From JADKAV01 sp963733395 (lineage in GTDB: Bacteria; Actinomycetota; Actinomycetes; S36-B12; UBA10799), in the NCBI GenBank assembly GCA_963733395.1, contig CAVTCZ010000003.1:62001-126000 (forward strand): 64,000 nucleotides of DNA, in the 5' to 3' direction. Position 1 is the stretch's first letter; every line of letters begins with the position of its first letter. The notes under the pieces are model-generated. The model worked only from the letters and a program-made list of their open reading frames with translations, did not search any database and was not told the origin of the DNA. The position numbers and the translations under genes are program-made. Of this stretch, positions 34,773 through 43,905 are shown piece after piece.

Positions 34773-36772
34773 CGGCCGGCGGATCCACCGGCCTGCCGAA
34801 GTAGAAACCCTGTCCGCGGCGGAAGCCGAGGCGGGCAGCGGCAGCGGCCTGCTCCTGGGTCTCGACCCCTTCGGCGACGCACTCCAGACCGAGTTGTCCG
34901 GCCAGTTCCACCACCCCGCGCAGCATCCGGGCGGCCGGCCCCGGCTTGGCGGCATAGGCGGTGAGCGCTCGGTCGATCTTCAAGGACGTGGCCCGCATCC
35001 GGGGCAGCATCGACAGTTCCACCGGCTGCCGGCCGAAGGCATCGAGGGTCACCCCGACCCCGGCGTCGCGCACCGTGTGCAGCCGGCCGAGCGTGTCCGC
35101 GTCGGCGGAAGCGGGCAGCAGCACCTCCAGATTGAGCCGTGCCGGATCCACCCCGGTGGTCCGCAGTGCGTCGAGGACTGCCACGGCGAAGTCCGCCTCG
35201 GCGATCTCCGTCCAGGACACGTTGACGCACACGCCGGTGGTGGCGGGCAATGTGTCGGCGAATGCCAGTGTCTGCCGCAGGATGCTGTGGCCGATCTCGA
35301 CGATCGCGCCGGTCTCCTCCGCGGTCTGCAGGAAGTCCGCGGGGGACAGCAGGCCGACCTCCGGCAGGTCCCAGCGGACCAACGACTCGTAGGCGGTGAC
35401 CGCGCCGCTGTCGAGGTCGACGATGGGCTGGACCTTCATCCGGATCTCATCGTTGAGCGCGGCCGTGCGCAGCGCCGGCGCCATGGCGGCGGGATCCCGC
35501 TTGGCCTCGCGTTGCCCTGGCTCGAACAGCCGGATGCTGCCACGCCCGGCCTGCTTCGCCGCGTACATGGCCGCATCGGCATCGCCGAGCAACGTGCCGA
35601 TCGCGCCGGGATCCGGATTGAGAGTGCCCGGGTGAAGTGCCACACCGATGCTGAGTCCGAAGTGCAGGGGGCGGCCGTCGACCACGATCGGATGGCTGGC
35701 CGCGGTCTGCAGATCCCGGGCGAAACCGACCGCCGCGTCGTCGTTGTCGATGTCCTCGAGCAACACGACGAACTCGTCCCCGCCGAACCGGGCGACCAGG
35801 TCGGATTGGCGCACGGCGCTCTGCAGCCGTCGGCCCACGGCTGCGAGGACCTGATCGCCCACGCCATGTCCCAGGGCGTCGTTGATCTGTTTGAAGCGGT
35901 CCACGTCGGCGAACAGCAGCGCCACCCCGGACGCGGTGCGGGCGGCGCGGATGAGGGCCTGCCCGAGGCGGTCGACCATGACCATGCGGTTGGGCAACCC
36001 GGTCAATGAGTCGTGGGTGGCGCGGTGGGCCAGTTGCCGCTGCAGGTGTTTGCGGAAGGAGATGTCGACGTGTCGCACCACAGCCCCGCCGGTCGGCAGC
36101 GGATCCACCTGCAGGCTGTAGGCCCGTTCGCCGGCGTCGTAGTCCGACTGGAAGTTCGGCAGGGCCCCGGTCAGCACGCCCAGGATGCCGTCCGCGGCGA
36201 TCCCGGCAGATCGGGACTGCTGGCTGCGCAGGGCCGCGGGGTAGTCGCTGCCGATCGGGCTGCGCTCCACGACGGCGCGGTGGTCGCCCGGAGTCTGCGT
36301 CCAGGCAGCTGTTCGCCTGCACCACGACACCGTCGCCGTCGAGCACGGCCGCCTGGTCCGAGATCGCCTCCAGCACCCCGTCGACCAGGGCTTCCCGGCG
36401 GCTCGCCCGGTCCAGCAGGCGGGGGATCGACAGCGCTTCGGCCGCCTCGTCCAGCAATCGCTGCAGGTCACGACGCGGGAGGTGCGAGACCACGGCGGCC
36501 GCTGCTGTCGGTGCGGAGTCGGTCGGGGTCCGCAGCACCACGGGTTCGGCGTCGAACAACCCGGCGGCGCCGTCCAGGCCGGTCAGCGGCAGATCCGCGG
36601 CCCGGTCCGCGTGCGGGACCCCGCGGTCGCCGATCAGATGGGCGCGGTCGCCGGCCACGGCCCACAGCAGGACCTGCGAGGCCTGCAACCGGTCGAGCAG
36701 TGCCTCCACGACGTAGTCCAGGCCGGCCCACGGGTAGGTCAGCCCGGCCCGATCGGCACCGACGCCGCCCAC
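34750..36772 (-). CDS. GAF/PAS-GGDEF-EAL protein with degenerate EAL, one frameshift
   Basis: From GTG 36772 an N-terminal GAF-like region (YPWAGLDYVVEALLDRLQAS) and a PAS-like region lead, after an indel near 36300, into a GGDEF domain (THDSLTGLPNRMVMVDRL, ARFGGDEFVVLL) and an EAL domain. The GGDEF active site is intact, and RQSD five residues before it is an I-site. In the EAL domain the signature is ESL (AYESLVRW), the metal Glu of the LELTE motif is replaced (NLEVLLPA), and the DDFG loop reads LDAFG. Diguanylate cyclase activity without phosphodiesterase activity is likely. No signal peptide or helix; cytosolic. Confidence 0.82.
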
Positions 36773-36779
36773 GGTGCGG

Positions 36780-37316
36780 CTACTCCACGTCGGTCTGCGG
36801 CTCCATGAGGCTCGGGCCGGATGCGACGCCGTGGCCCTCCTCCTGGAACCGCTTCTGGGATGCGACCACTTCGCGCTCGGCGGCCTCCCGGCCCTCCCAG
36901 GTCGCACCCTCCACCGACTTGCCCGGTTCCAGGTCCTTGTAGACCTCGAAGAAGTGCTGCACCTCCAGGCGGTCGAACTCGGCCATGTGGTAGATGTCGC
37001 GCAAGTGCTCCAGGCGCGGGTCCGCCACCGGCACGCAGATGAGTTTGTCGTCGCCGCCGGCCTCGTCGGTCATCCGGAACATCCCGATGGTCCGGCAGCG
37101 GATCAAGCACCCGGGGAACGTCGGCTCGTCCAGCAGGACCAGGGCGTCGAGCGGGTCGCCGTCCTCACCGAGCGTGTTGTCCACGAATCCGTAGTCGTGC
37201 GGATACCGCGTGGAGGTGAAGAGCATGCGGTCCAGCTTGAGCCGGCCCGTCTCATGGTCCACCTCGTACTTGTTCCGACTGCCGGCGGGGATCTCGATCG
37301 TGACGTCGAATTCCAC
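36780..37316 (-). CDS. ppa: inorganic pyrophosphatase
   Basis: It hydrolyses PPi to two phosphates in the cytosol. The 178-residue family I enzyme has VTIEIPAGSRNKYEVDHETG, RYPHDYGFVDNTLGEDGDPL and DALVLLDEPTFPGC, containing the DxDPxD metal site, and YKDLEPGKSVEGATW. Full length with a GTG start at 37316. It is divergent from dacB, whose GTG lies 45 bp away. Confidence 0.95.
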   Translation of the reverse strand: MEFDVTIEIPAGSRNKYEVDHETGRLKLDRMLFTSTRYPHDYGFVDNTLGEDGDPLDALVLLDEPTFPGCLIRCRTIGMFRMTDEAGGDDKLICVPVADPRLEHLRDIYHMAEFDRLEVQHFFEVYKDLEPGKSVEGATWEGREAAEREVVASQKRFQEEGHGVASGPSLMEPQTDVE

Positions 37317-37360
37317 TGTCGCTCCTGACTGTGCTCGATATGTGCCCTAGTGTTCACCAC

Positions 37361-38695
37361 GTGAGGGTGCGGAAGCCTGCCAAGGTCCTTCTTGTCGCCC
37401 TGACGGTGGTCGCCGGGCTTCTCCTTCCACCCCACGGTGGCGCACAAGCGGTGGACGTGCCACCGGACTACCAGGTCCTCGAGCCGGTCAACGGTATCGC
37501 CCCGGTGGACCGCAGCCGACTGCAGCGGCGCATCGACGCGGTCTGGGACGACCCGGCACTCGGGTCGGTGAAGGCCCTGGCCATCGATGCCTTCGCCAGC
37601 CCCGAGCAGTTGGAGGCGGCGCGATCCGCGCAGACCCCGCTGATGCCCGCGTCGACGACCAAACTGCTCACCGCCACCGCCGTCCTGCAGGTCCTGGGGC
37701 CGGACGCCCGGTTCACCACGGCGGTCACCCGCAAGGGCAGGCAGATCGTGCTGGTCGGTGGCGGGGACCCGCAGTTGACGACCCTGCCGAGCAGTGGCGC
37801 GATCAACGCCGACGCATCCCTGGTCCGATTGGCCCGGCTCACTGCCGACGCGCTTGCCGAAGCGGGGGTGGACTCGGTGCGGCTGAGCTACGACGCCTCG
37901 TTGTTCGCCCCGCCGGCCCAGCAGCCGTTCTGGAAGAAGGATTTCCTGGCGATCGGCGTCGTGGCCCCGATCACGGCACTGTCCGCCGACGGCGGCCGGT
38001 TGAACCCGCCGGCCTCGCCGCGCTCTCCGGACCCGCCGCTGACCGCCGCCCAGGCCTTCGGCCGGTTGCTGGCCGGGCGCGGGATCTCGGTCTCCGATCC
38101 GACCCCCGGCGCGGCCGAGGGCGAGCGGATCGCCGAGGTGGAGTCGGCGCCACTGGCCGACCTCGTCGAGCACATGCTGCTGGTCTCGGACAACACCGAG
38201 GCGGAGATCCTGGCTCACCATGTGGGCTTGCAGGTGCTGGACGATCCGACGTTCGCCGGCGGTGCCCGGGCGACGCTGAAGGTGCTGGCGGATCTCGGCA
38301 TGGACACCGGTGGGATCGTGCTCAAAGACGGCAGCGGCTTGGCCCGGGCCAACCGGATCAGCCCGCAGAACCTGGTGGCCGTGCTGCGGACCGCCATCGA
38401 GGAGGACCCGGCGCGGCTGTGGCCGGTGTACACGGGGCTGCCGGTCGCGGGCTTCGACGGGTCGCTGACCGCCCGGTTCGCCGCACCGGAGGCCCGCGCG
38501 GCCCGCGGTGCGGTGACCGGGAAGACCGGCACCCTCACGGGCACGTCAACGCTGGCCGGGCTGGCCAGCGACCGCGCCGGGCAGTTGTTCCTCTACGCGG
38601 TGATGACCAACGACGTCAGCGTGTGGGCGGCGTCGCCTGCCATCGACGAACTGCTGGCGCGGGTGGCCGGTTGCCGGTGTATCGCGTCGCCGTGA
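37361..38695 (+). CDS. dacB: D-alanyl-D-alanine carboxypeptidase (PBP4/DacB type)
   Basis: It trims or opens peptide crosslinks in peptidoglycan outside the membrane. The 444-residue product has a signal peptide (VRVRKPAKVLLVALTVVAGL up to AQA), then the penicillin-binding motifs in order: SxxK in MPASTTKLLTA, SxN in LLVSDNTEAEIL and KTG in VTGKTGTLTGT. The large insertion between the first two motifs is typical of class C PBP4. I choose GTG 37361, which places the signal peptide at the N-terminus; a TTG at 37331 is in frame but unlikely. Confidence 0.92.
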   Translation: MRVRKPAKVLLVALTVVAGLLLPPHGGAQAVDVPPDYQVLEPVNGIAPVDRSRLQRRIDAVWDDPALGSVKALAIDAFASPEQLEAARSAQTPLMPASTTKLLTATAVLQVLGPDARFTTAVTRKGRQIVLVGGGDPQLTTLPSSGAINADASLVRLARLTADALAEAGVDSVRLSYDASLFAPPAQQPFWKKDFLAIGVVAPITALSADGGRLNPPASPRSPDPPLTAAQAFGRLLAGRGISVSDPTPGAAEGERIAEVESAPLADLVEHMLLVSDNTEAEILAHHVGLQVLDDPTFAGGARATLKVLADLGMDTGGIVLKDGSGLARANRISPQNLVAVLRTAIEEDPARLWPVYTGLPVAGFDGSLTARFAAPEARAARGAVTGKTGTLTGTSTLAGLASDRAGQLFLYAVMTNDVSVWAASPAIDELLARVAGCRCIASP

Positions 38696-38704
38696 CCGGG
38701 TCGC

Positions 38705-38872
38705 TCAGGATTCCCCGGCCTTGCGCCGGAACTGCTTGTTGCCGCCCTTCGGCCCCTGCGTGTGCGGGCCGTGCTCCTTGCGGTGCTCGTCGTGCTCGAC
38801 GCCGGGGTCGTGGGCCTTCTTGCGATCGAGCGCCTCGCGCATCTTGGCCTTGATGTCCTCGTTGTCCGCCAC
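38705..38872 (-). CDS. small acidic/basic DUF5302 protein
   Basis: A 55-residue protein starting at GTG 38872 reads ADNEDIKAKMREALDRKK, then HDPGVEHDEHRKEHGPHTQG and KQFRRKAGES. It matches the short, highly charged DUF5302 family of actinobacteria, function unknown. A GAGGAGG ribosome site lies 4-10 bp upstream of the start. It lies convergent to dacB and downstream of the TetR gene with 26 bp between. Confidence 0.8.
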   Translation of the reverse strand: MADNEDIKAKMREALDRKKAHDPGVEHDEHRKEHGPHTQGPKGGNKQFRRKAGES

Positions 38873-38898
38873 GGCTCCTCCTCGGGTCTGGCACCAGC

Positions 38899-39447
38899 CT
38901 AGCTGGGTGCCAACAGTCGCTCGGCCACGAACCGCATGTCCGGGGCGTGGCCGGGCTGGACGACGTGGCTGATGACCAGGCGCACGATTGCGTCGGCCGC
39001 CTCATGCAGGTGCGGGGTCCCGGCGAGTTCGGGGAACCGCTGCAAGAGGCCGTCGGAGACCCGTCGCACGGCGGCGTCGATCACCGGGCCCGATTCTGAG
39101 GTGAGCAGCGGGAGCAGCGGTGAGGGCGAGCCGGCGGCTGCTCGCAGCGTGGCGTGGACCAGGGGGTTGTCCGCGGCCAACGTGAAGACCGCGTCGGCCG
39201 CTCGGCCCACGGAATCCGCCGGTGTCCGGCCGTCGCCGAGCTGCTCGTCGACGGCTTCCAGGAACCGGCCCACCTCGCGGGCCATGAGTGCCTCGGCCAC
39301 CTGCTGCTTCGTGCCGAACTCGTTGTAGACGCTCTGCCGGCTGACTCCGGCAGCGTCGCCGAGCCGGGCCATCGTGATCCCGGACCAACCGCGTTCCACG
39401 GTGGCCGTCCAGGCGGCGTCGAGGATGCGTTCCCGGGTGGGTTTCAC
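38899..39447 (-). CDS. TetR regulator of the alkane hydroxylase operon
   Basis: The 182-residue protein has an N-terminal TetR helix-turn-helix: TRERILDAAWTATVERGWSG, then LGDAAGVSRQSVYNEFGTKQ. In actinobacterial alk operons a TetR repressor is the last gene after alkB and rubredoxin and senses fatty acid products, which fits here. GTG 39447 overlaps the rubredoxin stop (GTGA). A 25-bp palindrome before alkB (40938-40962) is the likely operator. Confidence 0.85.
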   Translation of the reverse strand: MKPTRERILDAAWTATVERGWSGITMARLGDAAGVSRQSVYNEFGTKQQVAEALMAREVGRFLEAVDEQLGDGRTPADSVGRAADAVFTLAADNPLVHATLRAAAGSPSPLLPLLTSESGPVIDAAVRRVSDGLLQRFPELAGTPHLHEAADAIVRLVISHVVQPGHAPDMRFVAERLLAPS

Positions 39448-39605
39448 GCTTCGACGAAGTCGATCTTCTCGCGCACACCGCAGTCGGGGCAGGCCCAGTC
39501 GTCCGGGACCTCGCTCCAGGCCGTGCCTGCGGGGAAACCCTCGCGCGGGTCGCCGGTCTGCTCGTCGTAGATGTAGTCGCAACTGGGGCAGCGGTAGCGG
39601 CTCAT
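39444..39605 (-). CDS. rubA: rubredoxin (AlkG type)
   Basis: A 53-residue rubredoxin starting at ATG 39605 has both iron-binding knuckles: YRCPSCDYIYDEQTGD and WACPDCGVREKIDFVEA. It passes electrons to the AlkB di-iron centre. Both CxxC pairs are intact and the length is standard. It sits between alkB (170 bp upstream, with a hairpin between) and the TetR gene (4 bp overlap). No rubredoxin reductase is in the window. Confidence 0.95.
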   Translation of the reverse strand: MSRYRCPSCDYIYDEQTGDPREGFPAGTAWSEVPDDWACPDCGVREKIDFVEA

Positions 39606-39722
39606 GGGCCGACCGTACCTGCCGGCGATGCCGCCGCCACTCGTGGGCCGAGGCCAGCTACTGCGGGCCCGTTGGGACCACCGGTGGCGACCATATGCCG
39701 GATTTGTGGGGACTGCCTGAAC

Positions 39723-39769
39723 CCACCGTTCGTGGTCCGGCCACCAGTCGCGCGGACCACGAACGGTGG
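39723..39769. repeat. 17-bp perfect inverted repeat between alkB and rubA
   Basis: CCACCGTTCGTGGTCCG (39723-39739) is repeated exactly inverted at 39753-39769 with a 13-nt loop. It lies directly after the alkB stop and before rubA, inside the operon, where it could attenuate read-through or protect the alkB transcript end. Nearby GGACCACCGGTGG (39676-39688) gives a second small palindrome. Confidence 0.7.
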
Positions 39770-39774
39770 CCCGC

Positions 39775-40920
39775 TCACGCTGACGAGACCGCCGGGTACT
39801 TGGTCAGCACCCGCTCCCGCTGTGAGGGCGCGATGTTGGCCCGGCTCATGTCGCCGTCGAAGTGGTCGAGCACCCGGGGGTCCATGACCCGGAACCACAG
39901 CGGCGGCACCAGGGCCAGCATGATCATGCCCGCGTACCCGGTCGGCAGGACCGGCGCCTCCTGCATGTCGCGCAGGGCCTGGTAGCGCCGGGTGGGGTTC
40001 GCGTGGTGGTCGCTGTGCCGCTGCAGGTGGTACAGCAGCACGTTGGTGGCGATGTTGTTGCTGTTCCAGCTGTGGCCGGGGCGCACCCGCTCGTAGCGGC
40101 CGGTGTGCTCCTTCGTGCGCAGCATCCCGTAGTGCTCGAGGTAGTTGACGATCTCGAGCAGCACGATGCCGATCGCCGCCTGCAGCAACAGGTACGGCAG
40201 GATCTCGAGGCCGAAGACGACCAGCAGCGCCGCCCACAGCACCACGGACATCAACCAGGCGTTGAGTATGTCGTTGCGGATCGACCAGTGGCTCTGATTG
40301 CGGCGGGCGAACCGCGGCTGCTCCAGCCGCCAGGCGTTGCGCAGGCTCCCGACGATGGTGCGCGGCAGGAAGACGTACACGTTCTCGCCGACGCGGCTGC
40401 TGGCCGGGTCCTCGGGGGTCGCCACCCGCACGTGGTGGCCGCGGTTGTGCTCGATGTAGAAGTGGCCGTAGAACGACTGCGCCAGTGCGATCTTGGCCAG
40501 CCAGCGCTCGACCTTCTCCTTCTTGTGCCCGAGCTCATGGGCGGTGTTGATCCCGATTCCCGCGACGATCCCGACCGTCATCGCCAGTCCGACCTTGTCG
40601 AAGGTGCTCAAGGAGTCGCCGGTCCACAGCCAGCACGCCCAGACCAGCGCGGCGTACTGCAGCGGCAGGTACAGGTAGATGATCCAGCGGTAGTACTTGT
40701 CAGCTTCGAGGGTGGCGATCAGATCGTCCGGCGGGTTGGAGCGGTCGAGGCCGGCCAGGTAGTCCAGCGCCGGGATCAGGCCGAAGATGAGGATCGGGCC
40801 GAGGTACCAGAAGATGCCCCACCCGGTCCAGGTGGCCAGCGCCCCACCCATGAAGGGGAACAGCGGCACCACGAGGCCGAACAGCCACAGGTAGCGCTTG
40901 TGATCGGTCCAGGTCTCCAA
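39775..40920 (-). CDS. alkB: alkane 1-monooxygenase
   Basis: AlkB is an integral-membrane di-iron enzyme that hydroxylates the end carbon of medium-chain alkanes using O2 and rubredoxin. The 381-residue protein has all histidine boxes: NTAHELGHKKEKVERW, IEHNRGHHVRVATPEDPASS, the NYLEHYGM signature and LQRHSDHHANPTRRYQ, with six membrane helices. Start is TTG 40920, with GGAGGAGG about 7 bp upstream. It heads the alkB-rubA-tetR operon; the palindrome at 40938-40962 is in its promoter region. Confidence 0.95.
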   Translation of the reverse strand: METWTDHKRYLWLFGLVVPLFPFMGGALATWTGWGIFWYLGPILIFGLIPALDYLAGLDRSNPPDDLIATLEADKYYRWIIYLYLPLQYAALVWACWLWTGDSLSTFDKVGLAMTVGIVAGIGINTAHELGHKKEKVERWLAKIALAQSFYGHFYIEHNRGHHVRVATPEDPASSRVGENVYVFLPRTIVGSLRNAWRLEQPRFARRNQSHWSIRNDILNAWLMSVVLWAALLVVFGLEILPYLLLQAAIGIVLLEIVNYLEHYGMLRTKEHTGRYERVRPGHSWNSNNIATNVLLYHLQRHSDHHANPTRRYQALRDMQEAPVLPTGYAGMIMLALVPPLWFRVMDPRVLDHFDGDMSRANIAPSQRERVLTKYPAVSSA

Positions 40921-40937
40921 CGGGTACCTCCTCCAGG

Positions 40938-40962
40938 TTTACAGGAGCGTACCTTTTGTAAA
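40938..40962. promoter_or_regulatory. TTTACA-N13-TGTAAA operator upstream of alkB
   Basis: A 25-bp palindrome with perfect 6-bp ends lies 18-42 bp upstream of the alkB start. It is AT-rich compared with its surroundings. It is a likely binding site for the TetR protein encoded at the end of the operon. Confidence 0.6.
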
Positions 40963-40963
40963 G

Positions 40964-42167
40964 TCAGGAGTCCAGTGCCTCGGCGAAGAAGGTTGTGACC
41001 CGCGTGCGCCAGGCCTCCGGCGCGGTCCGCAAGCCGCCGACGTGACCCGCCTGCGGAACCACCCAGACCTCGACGTGCTCGCCGGCCAGCACAGCGGCGC
41101 TCAGTTGTTCGTCCGCCACCGTCCCGGCAGCGATGATCAACACCGGCCTCGGGGCGATCTCCGATACCGCCTGCCGCAGGGTGATGGGAGGCGACCAGGG
41201 CGTGAGCGCGTCGACCAGCGCGAACCGGGGGGCATTGAGCGCCTCTTGCAGTTGCCCGCGCCAACCGAACTCCTCGGACAGCCAGTCGTAGTCCGCGGCG
41301 GTGCGGTGGGTGGCGCCCTCGGCGACGACGGCCGCGATGCGCGGATCTGCCGCCGCCGCCCCGAGCACCTGCTCGCCGCCCATGGACAAGCCCAGCGCCC
41401 CGACGGATTCCACGCCCTGGCCCACCAGGAAATCGACCGCGCCCCGGATGTCGGCATCACCGGCCCAGCCCAGGTCCATCGCCTGTGCCCGCACTGTCGC
41501 CATGGCCCCGCGGGTCGTACACGAGCACGCCGTAGCCGGCGTCGGCCAGCACGGCGGCCTGCTCGACCGCCCCGGATCGCGAGGACCCCGACCCCGGGAC
41601 CACGAGCACCGCCGCGCCGCTATCAGCAGCGCGGTACCAGCCCTGCAACTGCACGCCGTCCGCCGCGGGGAAGGCCACCGGGGCGAACCCCGCGGGCGCG
41701 GTGCCGGTGACGGCGGCGCGGGGCGGGTCGACCACCATCAACGGGATGCTGACTGTGTAGACCGCAAGCAGCGTCACGATCAGCAGGCCGACGCCTGCGC
41801 CGATCCGGGCGGGCCGGCGCAGGCCGCCCAACAGCGCCGCGAAGGCCCATCCGATGAGCAGCAACCCGGCGGCGAGGCTGACGAGCGCCATCCAGGCGGC
41901 CGGATCGGGGGCGCCAGCCGTCAGGTGTCGTAGCCCCCGGCCGATGCCGACGCCGACCCCGACGATCCCCGCCACCAGGGCCACCGCCCCGAGCGCGCTT
42001 CGGGGACCCCGCCGGGACCACCAGGCGAGACCGAGTCCGAGGGCGGCCACCACGAGTGTCCCGGCGATGCGGGCCGTCCCGCTGGCGCCCGCCAGGATGG
42101 CGGCACCGGTACCGGCGGCGACCAGCAGGATGCACACTGCCACGACCCGGGGCGATCCGGACTTCAC
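40964..42167 (-). CDS. membrane-anchored alpha/beta hydrolase, one frameshift
   Basis: The N-terminal 140 residues hold about five hydrophobic helices (VVAVCILLVAAGTGAAILAG, LVSLAAGLLLIGWAFAALLG and others). After these comes a serine hydrolase domain: VLVVPGSGSSRSGAVEQAAV, YDPRGHGDSAG, then in the second frame LGLSMGGEQVLGAAAADPRI (nucleophile Ser) and PQAGHVGGLRTAPEAWRTRV (His). The indel is near 41485. Members are esterase/peptidase-like with unknown substrate. The stop lies 44 bp upstream of the alkB start on the same strand. Confidence 0.75.
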
Positions 42168-42199
42168 ACCTCGAGCCTACGGGCGTCTAGGCTCAGCAG

Positions 42200-42874
42200 A
42201 TGCAGATCGAGATCAAGCACTCCCCGTCCTTCGCCGCCGCCTACGTCCAGCTGGCTCCGAACGAGCAGGTCAAGGCCGAGGCCGGGGCGATGATCCTCAA
42301 GACCCCCAGCGTGAACATCGAGACCAGCACGCAGGGCGGTTTCATGAAGGGCCTGAAGCGGTCCTTCGGTGGCGAGTCGTTCTTCATGAACACGTTCACC
42401 GCCGGCCCGCAGGGCGGTGAGGTCGCGTTCGCCCCGATCATGGCCGGCGACATCGTGACCTGGACGCTGTCGGGCCAGACCGTCTTCCTGCAGTCCGGCG
42501 CCTACCTGGCCTCGGCGATGGGGGTCGAGGTCGACTCGAAGTGGGGTGGGGCCAAGACCTTCTTCAGCGGCGAGGGCCTGATCGTGCTGAAGGTCAGCGG
42601 CCAGGGCGAGGTCCTGGTGGCCTCCTACGGCGCCATCGAATCGCGGGAGTTGCAGGCCGGCGAGCAGATCACCGTGGACACCGGGCACCTGGTGGCCTGG
42701 TCGGACGGTGTGACGTACCAGGTGCGCAAGGTCGGCAACTGGAAGTCCACCATGCTCTCCGGCGAGGGCCTCGTGGTCGACCTCACCGGTCCGGGCATGG
42801 TCTACACCCAGAGCCGCAGCCAGGAGGCCTTCCTCGGCTGGCTGATCCCGAAGTTGCCGAAGCAGACCAACTGA
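42200..42874 (+). CDS. AIM24 family protein
   Basis: The 224-residue protein has the AIM24/TIGR00266 beta-helix-like pattern: GAMILKTPSVNIETSTQGGF, FFMNTFTAGPQGGEVAFAP and SGEGLVVDLTGPGMVYTQSR. The family is widespread with unclear function (mitochondrial biogenesis in yeast; unknown in bacteria). Full length, ATG start, cytosolic. It is followed by a phased array and the convergent DUF3159 gene. Confidence 0.9.
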   Translation: MQIEIKHSPSFAAAYVQLAPNEQVKAEAGAMILKTPSVNIETSTQGGFMKGLKRSFGGESFFMNTFTAGPQGGEVAFAPIMAGDIVTWTLSGQTVFLQSGAYLASAMGVEVDSKWGGAKTFFSGEGLIVLKVSGQGEVLVASYGAIESRELQAGEQITVDTGHLVAWSDGVTYQVRKVGNWKSTMLSGEGLVVDLTGPGMVYTQSRSQEAFLGWLIPKLPKQTN

Positions 42875-42999
42875 GGTCGCGCCGCCGGGCTGGTCCGCGG
42901 CGCCAGTCGGACCCGGGTGACGACTTCGGTAGGCATCCGATGGACGGGACCGGGTGGCCATGCCCTTCCCCCGGGCGCGGCCCTGTCGGCAGGCGGTTG

Positions 43000-43158
43000 G
43001 TTAGAGGTTGTGCTCCTGGTTAGCAAACCGCACGCGTGTTTCGTCTCGGTCCGCGGGAGCAACCGTGCAACAGCGCGGTCCGCCGGCTGACCCGGGGCTT
43101 TCCCGGGACACCTCTCACCAGGGGGACAACCTGCTCACCAGGGCGGACAACCTCTCAC
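43000..43158. repeat. GTTAG/GTGAG array with ACGCGTG loop, mixed with a GTGCAAC unit
   Basis: GTTAG boxes at 43000 and 43019 are 19 nt apart, followed by the loop GCAAACCGCACGCGTG. Inverted CTCAC boxes are at 43114, 43134 and 43154 (20-nt intervals), each in a unit reading CTCACCAGGGxGGACAACCT. A half unit of the other family, GCAACCGTGCAACAG, is embedded at 43059. The last units overlap the 3' end of the DUF3159 gene and supply its stop. The gap is between convergent genes. Confidence 0.7.
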
Positions 43159-43815
43159 CAGGGCGGACGGCGCCTCCCGGTGCACTCGTGGGGTCATGAT
43201 CCCGGGGTGGTCGGCGGGCAGGCTGCGGCGGATCGCCCACCAGCTCGCGGCGATCACCAGCAGCACGAATGGCCAGCCCAGCAGTACCCGGGAGATGCCG
43301 AGCCCGACGAGGTTGTCGGTGAGGTACAGCGGCGTGTTCACCGCGGCGCGCACCAGGAACGACCCCGCCCAGATCCACGATGCCCGGCCGTAGGCGCGCA
43401 CCAGATCCGGATCCTGCCGCCAGGCTGTCTTCTGCCCGATGGCGAAACCGATGATGACGCCCAGCAATGGCCAGCGCGCCAGGATCGACGCCGCCCAGAT
43501 CAACGCTGAGGCGACGTTGGCCAGCAGGCTGGGCAGGAAGTAGTCCGCCGCGTTGCCGGTGCGCGCGGCCACGACGGCGGCGATCGCGACGCCGGCCAGA
43601 CCACCCACCACCCGCACCGGCTTCTCGCGGCGCAGCAAGCGGGCGGCCGCGAGGACGGCGGCGGTGACCAGTGCGGCAGCCAGTGCGATGCCCAGGGCCT
43701 GGTCACTGATGAGGTACGCGATGACGAACACCACACTCGGCAGCGCCGACTCCAACGCCCCCCGGCGACCGCCGAGCAGGTCGTGCAGCGGGTTGGACTC
43801 ACGGCTGCCGGACAC
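43135..43815 (-). CDS. DUF3159 membrane protein
   Basis: The 226-residue protein begins with a conserved-type segment LLGGRRGALESALPSVVFVI and has six hydrophobic helices, with RDP-like KTAWRQDPDLVRAYGRASWIW and RAAVNTPLYLTDNLVGLGIS between helices. That fits the actinobacterial DUF3159 family of unknown function. GTG start at 43815. The final nine residues (ALVRGCPPW) and the stop are encoded by the intergenic array. Confidence 0.85.
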   Translation of the reverse strand: MSGSRESNPLHDLLGGRRGALESALPSVVFVIAYLISDQALGIALAAALVTAAVLAAARLLRREKPVRVVGGLAGVAIAAVVAARTGNAADYFLPSLLANVASALIWAASILARWPLLGVIIGFAIGQKTAWRQDPDLVRAYGRASWIWAGSFLVRAAVNTPLYLTDNLVGLGISRVLLGWPFVLLVIAASWWAIRRSLPADHPGIMTPRVHREAPSALVRGCPPW

Positions 43816-43905
43816 CGGTCCATCATCACCGAGACGGCCGCAAAGCGCCGCGCTTCCGCGCCAGCGCTGCCCTAGCCTCTAGGGGAGTCCCGTGGAGGAG
43901 GTCCG

